Positions 36,723 to 48,777 of a stretch of 64,000 nt of DNA are shown piece after piece. Each line of letters opens with the position of its first letter. The first letter of the stretch is position 1. The translations under genes were made by a program, and so were the position numbers. Below the pieces are notes generated by a model. That model saw nothing but the letters and a program-made list of their open reading frames with translations. It had not been told where the DNA came from and made no database searches. Origin of the DNA: Motilimonas eburnea. Its GTDB lineage: Bacteria > Pseudomonadota > Gammaproteobacteria > Enterobacterales > CBDFNC01. The stretch is from NCBI RefSeq assembly GCF_021295345.1, contig NZ_JAIMJB010000002.1, positions 124,001-188,000 on the forward strand, read 5' to 3'.

Positions 36723-37265
36723 ATAAAAGGTGGAAGAAGGCCCCAACAGGCGGGCAACAAAAATCGTATTAATGACGAGATCACAGGTCTGACTGAAGTT
36801 CGTTTGGCTAACGTTGATGGCGAGCCTATCGGCATTGTTTCATTAGCTGAAGCTATGGCTCAAGCTGCTGAGCAGCAACTTGACCTGGTTGAAATCAGCC
36901 CAAATGCTGAACCACCTGTTTGTCGTCTTATGGACTACGGTAAGTTCCTCTACGAAAAAAGCAAATCCGCTAAGGACCAGCGGAAGAAGCAGAAACAGAT
37001 CCAAGTGAAGGAAGTTAAATTCCGTCCTGGAACTGATATAGGCGACTATCAGGTAAAACTGCGCAACCTGACTCGCTTCTTAGAAGAGGGCAACAAGGCT
37101 AAAATCACACTGCGTTTCCGTGGTCGTGAAATGGCACACCAAGAGCTCGGCGCTGACCTACTAAACCGCATCAAAACGGATTTAGAAGAAATCAGTGTTG
37201 TGGAATCTTTCCCTAAGCTGGAAGGACGCCAAATGGTCATGGTACTTGGCCCTAAAAAGCGATAA
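36723..37265 (+). CDS. infC: Translation initiation factor IF-3
   Basis: A 180-residue factor that keeps ribosomal subunits apart and rejects wrong start codons. The usual N-terminus (MKGG...) requires starting at ATA at 36723, 8 bases after a GGAGG Shine-Dalgarno sequence that overlaps the thrS end; the first ATG (36804) would cut off 27 conserved residues. Later segments [28 protein letters not shown] and [13 protein letters not shown] are diagnostic. A rare start lets IF-3 limit its own synthesis, as shown for AUU in E. coli; ATA here is unusual. Confidence 0.93.
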   Translation: MKGGRRPQQAGNKNRINDEITGLTEVRLANVDGEPIGIVSLAEAMAQAAEQQLDLVEISPNAEPPVCRLMDYGKFLYEKSKSAKDQRKKQKQIQVKEVKFRPGTDIGDYQVKLRNLTRFLEEGNKAKITLRFRGREMAHQELGADLLNRIKTDLEEISVVESFPKLEGRQMVMVLGPKKR

Positions 37266-37363
37266 TAAAGGCTCAACAAGTAATTGATTGAGCTTGCCTA
37301 GGCAAGCTCATTTTAATTCGCCTCTATTATTATTTATATTCATTGAACAATGCGGAGTTCGCA

Positions 37364-37561
37364 ATGCCAAAAATGAAAACCAATAAAGGTGCTGCAAAGC
37401 GCTTTAAGAAAACGGCTTCTGGCGGTTTCAAATGTAAACAGTCTCACCTACGTCACATCCTGACGAAGAAGAGCACCAAGCGTAAACGTCACTTACGTGC
37501 TAAAAGCATGGTTGCAGCATCTGATGTTGCACAAGTACGTCGTATGATGCCATTCGCATAA
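37364..37561 (+). CDS. rpmI: 50S ribosomal protein L35
   Basis: 65 residues, highly basic: [17 protein letters not shown] and [17 protein letters not shown]. The start is ATG at 37364; an upstream in-frame start would add 7 residues not found in L35. Next gene is L20 after 14 bases, in the conserved infC-rpmI-rplT order. L20 may repress this operon through an RNA structure in the infC-rpmI gap, as known in E. coli; not tested here. Confidence 0.97.
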   Translation: MPKMKTNKGAAKRFKKTASGGFKCKQSHLRHILTKKSTKRKRHLRAKSMVAASDVAQVRRMMPFA

Positions 37562-37575
37562 GGGGAGATTGAGAA

Positions 37576-37935
37576 ATGCCAAGAGTAAAACGTGGTGTCG
37601 TAGCACGCGCTCGTCACAAAAAAGTTCTAAAGCAAGCTAAAGGTTATTACGGTGCTCGTTCACGCGTTTATCGCGTAGCAGTACAAGCGGTAACTAAAGC
37701 TGGTCAATATGCTTACCGTGACCGTCGTCAACGTAAGCGTCAGTTCCGTCAACTATGGATTGCACGTATCAACGCTGCATCTCGTCAAAACGGTCTGTCT
37801 TACAGCCGCTTTATCGACGGTCTGAAAAAAGCTTCTGTTGAAATCGATCGTAAGATCCTTGCAGACATCGCAGTTTTCGACAAGAACACATTTGCTGTGT
37901 TAGTTGAAACAGCAAAAGGTGCACTAGCTAAGTAA
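37576..37935 (+). CDS. rplT: 50S ribosomal protein L20
   Basis: 119 residues of the L20 family ([41 protein letters not shown], shown here only as segments of motif). RNA-binding, needed early in 50S assembly. The end of the operon is marked by the terminator at 37953. Confidence 0.97.
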   Translation: MPRVKRGVVARARHKKVLKQAKGYYGARSRVYRVAVQAVTKAGQYAYRDRRQRKRQFRQLWIARINAASRQNGLSYSRFIDGLKKASVEIDRKILADIAVFDKNTFAVLVETAKGALAK

Positions 37936-37952
37936 TTTGGCTATTTGCAATG

Positions 37953-37980
37953 AAAAAGGAGGCATGGCCTCCTTTTTTTT
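37953..37980 (+). terminator. Terminator of the infC-rpmI-rplT operon
   Basis: AAAAAGGAGG - CATGG - CCTCCTTTTTTTT: GC-rich stem with a T8 run, 18 bases after the rplT stop. Confidence 0.92.
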
Positions 37981-38157
37981 GGTCTTTAACTTCTTCAAGC
38001 TCGCCATGACCAAGACAACGATGAGTAGGGACGTTTCAACAGTGAATTTAATTAGGACATTATCCGCCTAGGCGTGGCATAATCTGCGTTTATCAATGTG
38101 AGTATCAATAGTGGTTGACCTGGATCGGGTGTGTATCCGTTGTTGAACAAGGAATAG

Positions 38158-41067
38158 GTGTTTCCCCCAATGAGATGGTTGTTGTTTTGTATTTGTTGGT
38201 TTACCAGTCAAGCACTGGCTCAATCAAACAATCATGTTGTTAACCCCTCTTTTAAACAATTAGCCATTGGCGAGCATGTACAGTACCTACCCGATACCGC
38301 TGACCGGATTGAAATTAAAGACCTGCTATTAGGTGAATACCAAGACCAATGGCTTGAGAGTGAGCAAGAAATATTGAGCTTTGGCTTAGTGTCCCATCCG
38401 TATTGGTTTAAGTTTAACCTGAGTAATCACACTATTACTGATGTCGCCAGCTTACTTGAAGTCGGATACTCCTTGATCAATATTCTGGATATTTACATAG
38501 TAGAGAATAATTTACTTGCGTATCAGTATGATCTTGGCACCAGCCGACCATACGATAACAAACCCTTTCCGAGCCGTGCCTTTAGTGTTCCCCTTGATAT
38601 ACCGGCTGGGCGAACCATCACGGTATACATTAAAGCCGAGAATAATGGCTTTCTTCAGCTCCCCGTTACCTTGTGGGAATTAAAGTGGTATTTCAGTGAG
38701 CAGCTAAATAGCAAATTATTTACGGGGATGTTGACGGGCATCTTTTTATTGATGTCTTGTTACAGCTTGTTCCTCTTTATCATGCTTAAAGAGTCACGCT
38801 TCTTTTTCTACAGTGCATTTTGCTTGTGCTTTATCAGTACCATGTGGATCTTGAAGGGATACGCCAGCATCTTTTTCTTTTCCAACCTCAATAAATGGCA
38901 TGACAACTTACTGATTATGTCAGTGGGGACCTTGTGTTTGGTACTTAGCCTCCTTGGTGAAGGACTAAAGCACTTTAAACGCAATCGCATCATTGATTTG
39001 CTGAATAAAAGTTTACTCGGTGCTTGCTTAGCCTTGATCATCTCCCCCCTAGTGATCGATTTCCAATTTGCTTTGTACTTTTTAGCCGTTGTGGTGGCGT
39101 TTATGTCACTTAGCTCGCTCATCGAAGCCGTATATTATTGGGTCAAGGGGAATAATCTCGCACGGCTATTTGCTACTTCATGGCTATTATTTATTGTCGG
39201 CATGGGCATGTTGTTGTTGAACCGTTTTGCCGTGATCCCCCGTAATGATTTTACGGAACACTTTGTTGCCAATTCAGCCTTTCTCGGTTTGATTTTCTTA
39301 GCGCTCGCCTTAGCGCACCGAACCTCTCAAGAAAAACAACAAAAAAAGGACGCACAAGCACAAGCCGATATCAGCAACGCCCGCTATTTCGATATTTTTC
39401 AGAATGCCCCAGAAGGCCTATTTACCAGTACTCTGTCGGGTGAAGTGCTGTCGGCAAATGCGGCCTTGTGTGCCAGCTTCGGATACCAAGACTTTAATGA
39501 TCTTAAGGAAAAGTACGGCGGCAACATGAGCCGGTTTTACCACCAAGAAAACAGCCGTGATAACTTGATAGCGGAAATGCTGGAAACCGGTTTTGTTAAC
39601 AACGTGGAAATCAAGGTAGTACGCGCCGATGGCAGCATATTTTGGGCGTTGTTAAACCTGCGCTTGTCGAACTTTTATCACAATGACGACCGTATTATTG
39701 ATGGCTCTATCGTTGACATCAGTCAACGCAAGAAACAAGAATTAAAACTCAAGTACATGGCGCAACATGATCAGCTGACGGGTCTATTTAACCGACGCAA
39801 GTTTGAAGAATGTGTCACCCAAGTGATCAACAGTGAAAGCACCCATTTAGGTAAAAACATTATGTTTTACCTGGATTTAGATCAGTTTAAGGTGGTTAAC
39901 GACACCTGTGGTCACAGTGTGGGTGACAAACTATTGCAAAGCTTAACACGCTTGTTAGTCGCTGAAATTCCAAAAGATCAAGTGTTAGCGCGTTTAGGTG
40001 GGGATGAGTTTGGTGTCATGCTTACCAATGCGTTTGTCAATGATGCCATTGAGCTGGCCGAGCGTTTGCGTAAGGTGGTACAGGAATACCGATTTGTCTG
40101 GGGAGAGCAAGTTTTTACCTTAGGTATTAGTATTGGTATCGTCGCGATCGAAAAAAACATGAAATCCTTTGCTGAAGTCCTCAGTCTCGCTGATACGGCG
40201 TGTTATACAGCCAAAGAGCAGGGGCGAAATCGCATTTACTACTATACCGAAACCAACAGTGTTGTGAGTCGTTATCAAAAAGAAATGGGTTGGGTGTCGC
40301 GATTAAATGATGCCCTCGAGCACAACTCATTCGAACTGGCATACCAGAGTATCAAACCTTTAACAGCCGCAAGCCAAGGCGAACATTTTGAGGTACTGAT
40401 CCGATTTCGTGATGAAGCGGGGGAGCTGGTTGCGCCGAGTGAGTTCTTACCGGCTGCTGAAACCTATAACCTCATTTCAGCCATTGACAAGTGGGTCGTT
40501 GAGCACTTTTTCATTTGGCTTAACCAGAACCCAGAATTGTACCAAGACATCAATAAAGCCAGTATTAATATCTGTGGCCAATCCATGGCCGATAGGGAGG
40601 TTAAATCTCACATCTTAGCGTGTTTTGAGAAATACCAGATTGCCCCGGATAAAATTTGTTTTGAATTGACCGAAGGTCAAGCGATACGTGATATTGATCG
40701 CACCATTGCCTTTATGGAAACATTCAGGTCTTTGGGTTGTAGCTTTGCACTGGATGATTTTGGGGTTGGCTTTTGCTCTTATTCATACCTCAAGCGTCTG
40801 CCTATCGATTACCTGAAGATAGATGGATCTTTCGTCCGTGATATCTTGGAAGATGAAACCGACTTTGCCATGGTACGTTCATTTTCTGAGCTGGCTAAAG
40901 CGGTAGGTGTTCAAACCATTGCCGAATACGTTGAAAGTGAAGCCATTGAAGCAAAACTTAAACAAATCGGGATTGATTATGTGCAGGGCTTTAGTGTGGC
41001 TAAACCTTGTCTTTTGGCAGAAAAAAAACTGGTCAGCACCCACCTAAAGCTGAATATGAACCAGTAA
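38158..41067 (+). CDS. Membrane-bound 7TMR-DISM / PAS / GGDEF / EAL protein
   Basis: A 969-residue signalling protein for cyclic di-GMP. It has a signal peptide (RWLLFCICWFTSQALA) and an extracytoplasmic DISM2-type domain (about 40-180), then seven transmembrane helices (about 185-390). The PAS domain follows (FDIFQNAPEGLFTS), then a GGDEF domain with an intact RLGGDEFGV (near 618) and an EAL domain in which the first motif reads EVL. DDFGVGFCSYSYL and KIDGSFV are present. Starts at GTG (38158) with AAGGA close by; ATG at 38170 is an alternative. Probably a diguanylate cyclase; phosphodiesterase activity is uncertain. Confidence 0.85.
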   Translation: MFPPMRWLLFCICWFTSQALAQSNNHVVNPSFKQLAIGEHVQYLPDTADRIEIKDLLLGEYQDQWLESEQEILSFGLVSHPYWFKFNLSNHTITDVASLLEVGYSLINILDIYIVENNLLAYQYDLGTSRPYDNKPFPSRAFSVPLDIPAGRTITVYIKAENNGFLQLPVTLWELKWYFSEQLNSKLFTGMLTGIFLLMSCYSLFLFIMLKESRFFFYSAFCLCFISTMWILKGYASIFFFSNLNKWHDNLLIMSVGTLCLVLSLLGEGLKHFKRNRIIDLLNKSLLGACLALIISPLVIDFQFALYFLAVVVAFMSLSSLIEAVYYWVKGNNLARLFATSWLLFIVGMGMLLLNRFAVIPRNDFTEHFVANSAFLGLIFLALALAHRTSQEKQQKKDAQAQADISNARYFDIFQNAPEGLFTSTLSGEVLSANAALCASFGYQDFNDLKEKYGGNMSRFYHQENSRDNLIAEMLETGFVNNVEIKVVRADGSIFWALLNLRLSNFYHNDDRIIDGSIVDISQRKKQELKLKYMAQHDQLTGLFNRRKFEECVTQVINSESTHLGKNIMFYLDLDQFKVVNDTCGHSVGDKLLQSLTRLLVAEIPKDQVLARLGGDEFGVMLTNAFVNDAIELAERLRKVVQEYRFVWGEQVFTLGISIGIVAIEKNMKSFAEVLSLADTACYTAKEQGRNRIYYYTETNSVVSRYQKEMGWVSRLNDALEHNSFELAYQSIKPLTAASQGEHFEVLIRFRDEAGELVAPSEFLPAAETYNLISAIDKWVVEHFFIWLNQNPELYQDINKASINICGQSMADREVKSHILACFEKYQIAPDKICFELTEGQAIRDIDRTIAFMETFRSLGCSFALDDFGVGFCSYSYLKRLPIDYLKIDGSFVRDILEDETDFAMVRSFSELAKAVGVQTIAEYVESEAIEAKLKQIGIDYVQGFSVAKPCLLAEKKLVSTHLKLNMNQ

Positions 41068-42395
<1,328 letters not shown>

Positions 42396-42409
42396 TAGAA
42401 AGGACTAAC

Positions 42410-44797
42410 ATGAAATTCAGTGAATCCTGGTTAAGAGAGTGGGTTAACCCTGCAATTGATACAGCCACCTTGGCCGAACAAATTACCATGGCAGGTCTTG
42501 AAGTTGACGAGGTTGTGCCCGTTGCCAAAGAATTTAGCAACGTGGTTGTGGGTCATGTTGTTGAATGTGGTAAACACCCAGAAGCTGACAAGCTGCAAGT
42601 CACTAAGATAGATGTGGGTGAAGAAGCGCTGCTAGATATCGTTTGTGGTGCTGCCAATTGCCGTCAAGGGCTAAAAGTGGCCGTGGCGAAAGTCGGCGCG
42701 GTGTTACCGGGCGACTTCAAAATTAAAAAAGCTAAACTGCGCGGCCAGCCATCTCACGGCATGCTGTGTTCTTTATCTGAGTTAGGCATGGCCGAATCTG
42801 CAGAAGGTATCCTTGAGCTTCCAGCTGATGCTCCAGTCGGGCAGTGTGTACGCGACTACTTAAGCCTTGAAGACGTGACCATTGATGTTGATTTAACACC
42901 GAACCGAGCAGATTGTTTAGGTATTAAAGGCCTTGCACGTGAAGTTGGGGTGTTAAACCACCTTGATGTGGTTGAACCACAATGGCAAGACGTTGCGGTC
43001 AGCATTGATGATAGTAAAGCGATCGAACTCAGCGCACCGCAGGCGTGTCCACGTTACTTAGGTCGCGTGATCAAAGGCATTAATCTTGATGCCGAGACCC
43101 CATTATGGATGGTTGAAAAGCTGCGCCGCTGTGGTGTTCGCAGTATCGATCCTGTTGTAGATATCACCAACTACGTCCTGCTTGAGCTTGGTCATCCAAT
43201 GCACGCATTTGATCTGGCAAAGATTGACGGGGATATCGATGTACGTTTGGCTAACGTCGACGAAAAGCTAACGTTACTTGATGGTAATGAAGTGGCATTA
43301 ACTGAGGATACCTTAGTTATCGCTGACCAAAGTAAAGCTTTAGCCATGGCAGGCATCTTTGGTGGTCTCTATTCAGGCGTTACTAGCGAAACTCAAGATA
43401 TCTTTTTAGAAAGCGCATTTTTTGCGCCTTTAGCTATCACAGGTCGCGCTCGCCAGTATGGGTTACACACTGATGCATCTCATCGTTATGAGCGAGGTGT
43501 TGATCCTGAGCTGCAAGCCCGTGCAATGTCTCGAGCAAGCGCCTTGATTGTTGAAATTTGTGGTGGTGAAGCTGGCCCGGTCGTTGAAGCCGTGAGTGCT
43601 GAAGACTTACCAAAGCCCGCTGAAATCGTTCTTCGCCGTGCTAAGTTAGACAAGATCATCGGTATTCATATTGACGATGAGCAGGTAGAAGAAATTCTGG
43701 CTCGCCTTGGCTTTACAGCGCGCAAACAAGACGCTGATTGGTCTGTAACGACGCCGACATATCGCTTTGATATGGCGATTGAAGAAGACTTGATCGAAGA
43801 AGTGGCGCGCGTGTTTGGATACAACAATATTCCAAATACAGCTCCTGTGGGAGCATTAGCCATGGCAGATCATCAAGAAGCGCGTCTGCCGTTAGCGCGT
43901 TTACGCGATACCCTGGTTGACTTAGGTTACCAAGAAGCTATTACCTACAGCTTTGTTGATCCTAGCCGTCAGAGCCTATTGTTCCCGGATGCCGATGCCC
44001 TTATTTTGCCAAACCCTATTTCTACGGAAATGTCGGCAATGCGTGTTAGCTTATGGACAGGGTTAATTGACGCTGTCGCTTATAACCAAAGCCGTCAACA
44101 ATCTCGAGTACGCTTGTTTGAATCGGGTCTTCGCTTTATTAAAGATGAAACGGCGGAAAACGGCGTTCGTCAAGAGCCGATGATTGCCGGTATCATGACG
44201 GGTAAAGCCCATGATGAACATTGGGACTTACCATCTCGCGCAGCTGACTTTTTTGATCTTAAAGGCGATGTAGAAGCCTTGCTAAGCCATACTTTTGATC
44301 TGAATAACTTTAGCTTCGAGCAAACTGAGCACTGTGCTTTACATCCTGGTCAAGCTGCAGTGATCAAGCATCACGGCGAGGTAGTTGGCTATATCGGTGC
44401 TATCCATCCGCAATTTGAGAAAAAATGTGGCTTAAATGGTAGAACCCTGGTTTTTGAACTAGAGTTAGATAAAGTTGTTAATCGTCAACTACCTGCAGCT
44501 AACGCTATCTCAAAGTTCCCGGCGAACAGTCGAGACATCGCGTTAGTGGTCGATGAGTCAGTGGAATCGGGTAAAATTATAAAATTTATCCAAAAAATTG
44601 GCGGGAATCAGTTAGTTGGCGTAAACTTGTTCGATGTGTACCAGGGTAAAGGTATCGACGAAGGGTTTAAGAGCCTAGCCATTAATTTGGTGCTTCAAGA
44701 TACCACGCGTACTCTGGAGGAAAAAGAGATAGCCGATGCGGTTGATAACATCGTCGCAGGGGTTAAATCAGAGTTTAACGCTTCCTTGAGGGATTGA
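42410..44797 (+). CDS. pheT: Phenylalanyl-tRNA synthetase beta subunit
   Basis: 795 residues, matching E. coli PheT (795). N-terminal OB-fold tRNA-binding domain ([18 protein letters not shown]), B3/B4 editing region, B5 domain (DNA-binding-like) and C-terminal anticodon-binding FDX domain ending SEFNASLRD. Edits mischarged Tyr-tRNA. ihfA follows after 3 bases, as in enterobacteria. Confidence 0.97.
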   Translation: MKFSESWLREWVNPAIDTATLAEQITMAGLEVDEVVPVAKEFSNVVVGHVVECGKHPEADKLQVTKIDVGEEALLDIVCGAANCRQGLKVAVAKVGAVLPGDFKIKKAKLRGQPSHGMLCSLSELGMAESAEGILELPADAPVGQCVRDYLSLEDVTIDVDLTPNRADCLGIKGLAREVGVLNHLDVVEPQWQDVAVSIDDSKAIELSAPQACPRYLGRVIKGINLDAETPLWMVEKLRRCGVRSIDPVVDITNYVLLELGHPMHAFDLAKIDGDIDVRLANVDEKLTLLDGNEVALTEDTLVIADQSKALAMAGIFGGLYSGVTSETQDIFLESAFFAPLAITGRARQYGLHTDASHRYERGVDPELQARAMSRASALIVEICGGEAGPVVEAVSAEDLPKPAEIVLRRAKLDKIIGIHIDDEQVEEILARLGFTARKQDADWSVTTPTYRFDMAIEEDLIEEVARVFGYNNIPNTAPVGALAMADHQEARLPLARLRDTLVDLGYQEAITYSFVDPSRQSLLFPDADALILPNPISTEMSAMRVSLWTGLIDAVAYNQSRQQSRVRLFESGLRFIKDETAENGVRQEPMIAGIMTGKAHDEHWDLPSRAADFFDLKGDVEALLSHTFDLNNFSFEQTEHCALHPGQAAVIKHHGEVVGYIGAIHPQFEKKCGLNGRTLVFELELDKVVNRQLPAANAISKFPANSRDIALVVDESVESGKIIKFIQKIGGNQLVGVNLFDVYQGKGIDEGFKSLAINLVLQDTTRTLEEKEIADAVDNIVAGVKSEFNASLRD

Positions 44798-44800
44798 TCT

Positions 44801-45097
44801 ATGGCGCTAACAAAAGCCGAGATTGCTGAACGTCTGTTTACAGATGTAGGCTTAAGTAAACGCGGTGCAAAAGATATGGTGGAATCATTCTTTGAAGAAA
44901 TCCGTAAGTCGCTTGAGTCTGGCGAGCAGGTAAAAATTTCAGGGTTTGGAAATTTTGACCTACGTGATAAAAATGAGAGACCGGGTCGTAACCCAAAAAC
45001 AGGGGAAGACATCCCTATTTCTGCGCGTCGCGTTGTGACGTTCAGGCCGGGTCAGAAATTGAAATCTCGGGTTGAAGAGAGTCAATCCAACAAATAA
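44801..45097 (+). CDS. ihfA: Integration host factor alpha subunit
   Basis: 98 residues. Forms IHF with IhfB; bends DNA at specific sites in transcription, replication and recombination. [20 protein letters not shown] and [21 protein letters not shown], including the beta-arm proline, are diagnostic. Placed after pheT, as in E. coli. Confidence 0.97.
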   Translation: MALTKAEIAERLFTDVGLSKRGAKDMVESFFEEIRKSLESGEQVKISGFGNFDLRDKNERPGRNPKTGEDIPISARRVVTFRPGQKLKSRVEESQSNK

Positions 45098-45103
45098 TGT
45101 GTA

Positions 45104-45126
45104 AGCCGCCCTCTGGGCGGCTTTGT
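45104..45126 (+). terminator. Terminator after ihfA
   Basis: AGCCGCC - CTCT - GGGCGGCTTT, 7 bases after the ihfA stop. A short T-run follows, so ending may be partial. Confidence 0.75.
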
Positions 45127-45307
45127 CGTTATTTTGGTCTGTGACACCTTGCTGCAATAGCGGTGCAGTGCATCTTTGCTGCTGCCCATATTCAGTAGCA
45201 CTCAATTTTAATAACCTGCCTCACACTACGACCATAGTGTGATGTTCTTTTTCCCTTGTTGTTGCTAATTTGTTATCAAATCAATAATAAAATTAGGGTT
45301 AACCCCC

Positions 45308-46042
45308 ATGCAACAGGACAGCAAATCCAGATACCAACATATCGTTATCCTAACGGGTGCCGGCATTTCGGCAGAATCAGGCATTCGAACCTTTCGTGCA
45401 AAAGATGGCCTATGGGAAAACCATGATATTAATGATGTGGCAACGCCCGAAGGGTTTAAACGCGATCCTGATCTGGTCAACCGTTTTTATAATCAACGTC
45501 GCTCGCAACTGCAACAACCTTATATCCAGCCCAACAGTGCCCACCTGGCACTGGCGAAACTCAGTCAAGAATTTAATGGTGAGATGATCATCATCACCCA
45601 AAACATTGATGATCTTCATGAAAGAGCCGGTGCAGAAAATGTCATCCACATGCATGGCGAATTGCTTAAGGCACGCTGCCCTCACACCAATCAAACATTG
45701 GAATGGAAAGGGGATATCTTGGCTAACGATCTGTGTACCTGTTGCCAGTTCCCTGAGCCTTTACGACCACACGTGGTGTGGTTTGGCGAGATGCCACTGC
45801 ATTTAGACCGAATATATAGTCATTTATCCCAGGCCGATCTCTTTATATCGATTGGTACCTCTGGCAGCGTTTACCCTGCTGCTGGCTTTGTCCATGAAGC
45901 TGCCAGTCACGGTGCTCATACCATTGAAATTAACTTAGAGCCGAGTGAGAACAGCAATCAGTTTGCCGAAGTAAGATTAGGCTCCGCGGGTGTGCTTGTG
46001 CCTGAGCTGATAGATCAAATTTTAGCTCCCATCAATGCATAG
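45308..46042 (+). CDS. cobB: NAD-dependent protein deacylase (sirtuin)
   Basis: A 244-residue sirtuin. [14 protein letters not shown] (near 18) binds [15 protein letters not shown] has the conserved Gln/Asn/Asp; HMHGEL gives the catalytic His. Zinc-type Cys occur at KARCPHT and CTCCQFP. Removes acetyl and longer acyl groups from Lys. E. coli CobB is 279 residues; this shorter form resembles the bacterial class III/U subtypes. Confidence 0.92.
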   Translation: MQQDSKSRYQHIVILTGAGISAESGIRTFRAKDGLWENHDINDVATPEGFKRDPDLVNRFYNQRRSQLQQPYIQPNSAHLALAKLSQEFNGEMIIITQNIDDLHERAGAENVIHMHGELLKARCPHTNQTLEWKGDILANDLCTCCQFPEPLRPHVVWFGEMPLHLDRIYSHLSQADLFISIGTSGSVYPAAGFVHEAASHGAHTIEINLEPSENSNQFAEVRLGSAGVLVPELIDQILAPINA

Positions 46043-46210
46043 ATAATATACAAATCATCATGGTCAGCCTGTTTATTACGCCAGCTAGTAACAATTGTCT
46101 GGGCCAAGCTAAAAAAAGCACTAAAGAAGGCCATATTGGGTGTAAATCCCTTTCACATCTTGGTGCTAACCTCTTAAAATGCACATTCATGCAACTAAAG
46201 TGGTTTGGTA

Positions 46211-47017
46211 ATGAACGAAGAGCAACAAACAACACAGGTACAGATTGGCGGCAATCTCAAGCAGTCATTAGAGCAAGGTTTTAAACTCAGTATACCGAAT
46301 GTATTTTCCGAAGCTTTCCAAATAACCTTAAAGAATTTAGGCACATTAATGCTGGCTTGCTTGGCGGCATTAGGTTTTATGATGTTGGTCACTAGCGTGT
46401 TGGTACATGGCGGTGAATTATTAGGCTATATCAAAGAAGTCGTTGATGAAGAAGGCAACCCGGTTATTTTCACTAAAGAAATGATCGCCATTGGCCTACT
46501 TATGTCGGTGTTTGTGGTGCCGTCACTGATCGCTGGCTTTACCATGATGAGTTTAAACCATGTGGTCGGTTTAAAAACAAAACCTTTAATGATATTTAAT
46601 TTTTTTAAATTGTTTGGGCCATTAGCGGTGGCGTTTGCATTACCTAATCTGCTGTCGATGGCGTTTATGAACCTCGGGTTAGGCATTCTTTCATCATTGC
46701 CTACCATCTACATTAGTGCGATCTTCTCCTTGGTGATCCCCTTGATGTTAGAGCGTCAGATGACAGTGTTTCAAGCGATCCCTACCTCTATCCGTGTCGC
46801 TCATAAGGGCTTCATTTCCTTGTTTATCATTCATGCGTTGATCAATCTTTTCATGTTATTTGGCTTTATGACGGTGGTTGGCTTAGTGGTCATCATTCCA
46901 TTTGTTGTTACATTGCAAGCCGTGGTTTATAAAGAAGTATGTGGCATCAGGCTAACGGTTGAAGTGGGCAATGATGGACAGAAAGATGATAACAATAATG
47001 GTGAATTTAGTGCGTAA
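46211..47017 (+). CDS. Inner-membrane protein of unknown function
   Basis: About 268 residues with roughly six hydrophobic segments, alternating with short charged loops. The N-terminal 35 residues are polar; the C-terminus is acidic and Asn-rich (GNDGQKDDNNNG). No family is recognised. ATG at 46211 is preferred to the TTG two codons earlier. The coding end overlaps the DUF2987 gene, so the two are probably co-transcribed. Confidence 0.65.
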   Translation: MNEEQQTTQVQIGGNLKQSLEQGFKLSIPNVFSEAFQITLKNLGTLMLACLAALGFMMLVTSVLVHGGELLGYIKEVVDEEGNPVIFTKEMIAIGLLMSVFVVPSLIAGFTMMSLNHVVGLKTKPLMIFNFFKLFGPLAVAFALPNLLSMAFMNLGLGILSSLPTIYISAIFSLVIPLMLERQMTVFQAIPTSIRVAHKGFISLFIIHALINLFMLFGFMTVVGLVVIIPFVVTLQAVVYKEVCGIRLTVEVGNDGQKDDNNNGEFSA

Positions 47018-47678
47018 TTTATTAATCCTATTTGTTTTTTTGTGTACGCCGTGGGCCAGCGCACAAGAATCAACGTTTGCCTACAGTGATTTTTATAAAC
47101 GCCTTGCCGTGGTAAAAAAAGAAGGCTTAACTCGGGTGAGCCCAGCCTTCTTTTTATTGGATAAACACGGCCAACAGCCTTGTGAAGTGACTAAGGCGGT
47201 GATTGAGACCGCTGAGCGTCACGTTACTGTTTTACAAAAACCAACGGGTGAGCTGCTTATTCCCTACGACGCTAAGCTAAAACAAGACAAAGCGGATTTG
47301 ATCTTAGGGTTACGTCGCGATCAACAAGATTGCACCATGTCATTACAAACTAAGTTAATGGTGCCTATAGAATCGGTTGACAGGGTTGATGGGTTAAAAA
47401 AGATCGCTGATGAGCTGGAAAAGCTGATGTTAGGACAGGCCGGGTTTTGGGGTAAACTTTTCTTGCCAGACTTTAATGGTATTACGCTTACCTTGTCGGA
47501 CGCGCTAATCGACCACTTAGCAAGTCAGGGGCAAAGTCGTTATACCCTTGTCAATACGGATTTTGAAGTCGAGCAAGGCCAAATCCATATTTCAAAGCAG
47601 TGGTTAGCAGAGCACATAGGCATGCCAATTAGCCTTACAGATGGGGTGGTTGATATTAAGCCTTGGTTAGTACAGTAG
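46986..47678 (+). CDS. DUF2987 family exported protein
   Basis: About 230 residues with a hydrophobic signal (LLILFVFLCTPWASA) followed by a periplasmic body containing TFAYSDFYKRL and two Cys (QPCEVT, QDCTMS) that may pair. Resembles the Shewanella/Vibrio DUF2987 family, whose function is unknown. The start at 46986 is chosen near the preceding stop; later ATG (46998) would shorten the N-region. The hairpin after its stop may terminate it. Confidence 0.65.
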   Translation: MITIMVNLVRNLLILFVFLCTPWASAQESTFAYSDFYKRLAVVKKEGLTRVSPAFFLLDKHGQQPCEVTKAVIETAERHVTVLQKPTGELLIPYDAKLKQDKADLILGLRRDQQDCTMSLQTKLMVPIESVDRVDGLKKIADELEKLMLGQAGFWGKLFLPDFNGITLTLSDALIDHLASQGQSRYTLVNTDFEVEQGQIHISKQWLAEHIGMPISLTDGVVDIKPWLVQ

Positions 47679-47707
47679 TCACCACCATCGAGTGCAATAG
47701 GCCATAA

Positions 47708-47733
47708 TGGCTGATAGAGTGTCCTATCAGCCA
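47708..47733. terminator. Hairpin between convergent genes
   Basis: TGGCTGATAG - AGTGTC - CTATCAGCCA, a 10-bp perfect stem between the DUF2987 gene (plus) and ttcA (minus). It could stop both transcripts, although no long T-run is seen. Confidence 0.6.
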
Positions 47734-47769
47734 CTTGAGAGAGATATCGTTTAAGCTAAAGGGCTATAT

Positions 47770-48678
47770 TTACTTTAGCTCTATCACTTGCAGCGGGGCT
47801 TGTTGATGAGACGGAGCGGCTACGGATGGCAAATCGGGTTTGTCGAAGGCTATATCGCCCCCATCAATCACGCCACTGTGTTGGTCCACTGATTTAAAAT
47901 CAAACAACTGATGATCCATTAAGTGCGAAGGCACAACATTTTGGATGCTGCGGAACATACTTTCAATTCGACCAGGGAAGCGTTTTTCCCATCCTTGCAG
48001 CATTTCCTTGATCATTTTGCGTTGTAAGTTCTCTTGGCTGCCACATAAGTTACAAGGAATGATAGGGAATTGCTTAACCTGCGCGTATTTTTCAAGATCC
48101 GCTTCTTTACAATAGGCCAACGGGCGGATCACGACATGTTTGCCATCATCACTGACTAATTTGGGGGGCATAGATTTTAATTTCCCCCCATGAAACATGT
48201 TTAATAATAAGGTTTCGAGAATATCGTCACGGTGATGGCCTAACGCTATTTTGGTGGCGCCCAGACGCGTTGCGGTGGAGTAGAGAATACCGCGACGCAA
48301 GCGAGAGCATAATGAACAGGTTGTTTTACCTGCGGGGATCTTGTCCATTACGATGGAATACGTGTCTTCCTCGACAATTTCAAAATCGACCCCTATGTCC
48401 GCCAAATACGTAGGCAGAACATCCTCAGGGAATCCGGGTTGTTTTTGGTCTAGGTTAACTGCCACGATATCAAACTGAATGGGTGCGTGGGCCTTAAGGT
48501 GCATTAAAATATCGAGGAGGGCATAACTGTCTTTACCGCCACTTAAGCAAACCATGACCTTATCGCCTTCTTCAATCATGTTAAAGTCGGCAATGGCCTT
48601 TCCTGTCTCACGACGCAAACGTTTGTGCAGTTTATTCTGGTTGTATTGTGCTTTGGCCTCGGCCGTCGGTGTACCCAT
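47770..48678 (-). CDS. ttcA: tRNA 2-thiocytidine(32) synthetase
   Basis: A 302-residue iron-sulfur enzyme that makes 2-thiocytidine at position 32 of some tRNAs. The PP-loop ATP-binding motif [11 protein letters not shown] lies near residue 46 and two Cys pairs, CSLC ([12 protein letters not shown]) and [11 protein letters not shown], bind the cluster. The ATG at 48678 has GGAT upstream; a GTG at 48690 would add four residues. Usually grouped with uspE and fnr in Shewanella. Confidence 0.93.
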   Translation of the reverse strand: MGTPTAEAKAQYNQNKLHKRLRRETGKAIADFNMIEEGDKVMVCLSGGKDSYALLDILMHLKAHAPIQFDIVAVNLDQKQPGFPEDVLPTYLADIGVDFEIVEEDTYSIVMDKIPAGKTTCSLCSRLRRGILYSTATRLGATKIALGHHRDDILETLLLNMFHGGKLKSMPPKLVSDDGKHVVIRPLAYCKEADLEKYAQVKQFPIIPCNLCGSQENLQRKMIKEMLQGWEKRFPGRIESMFRSIQNVVPSHLMDHQLFDFKSVDQHSGVIDGGDIAFDKPDLPSVAAPSHQQAPLQVIELK

Positions 48679-48777
48679 AGTTCTATCCACAGCAAAAAAA
48701 GTCTGCGTATTATAGCGTCAAGAATGCACCAAGCAAGTCAGGTAGTAGGGGGGCGGCCAATTGCTTGGCCGCAGAAA

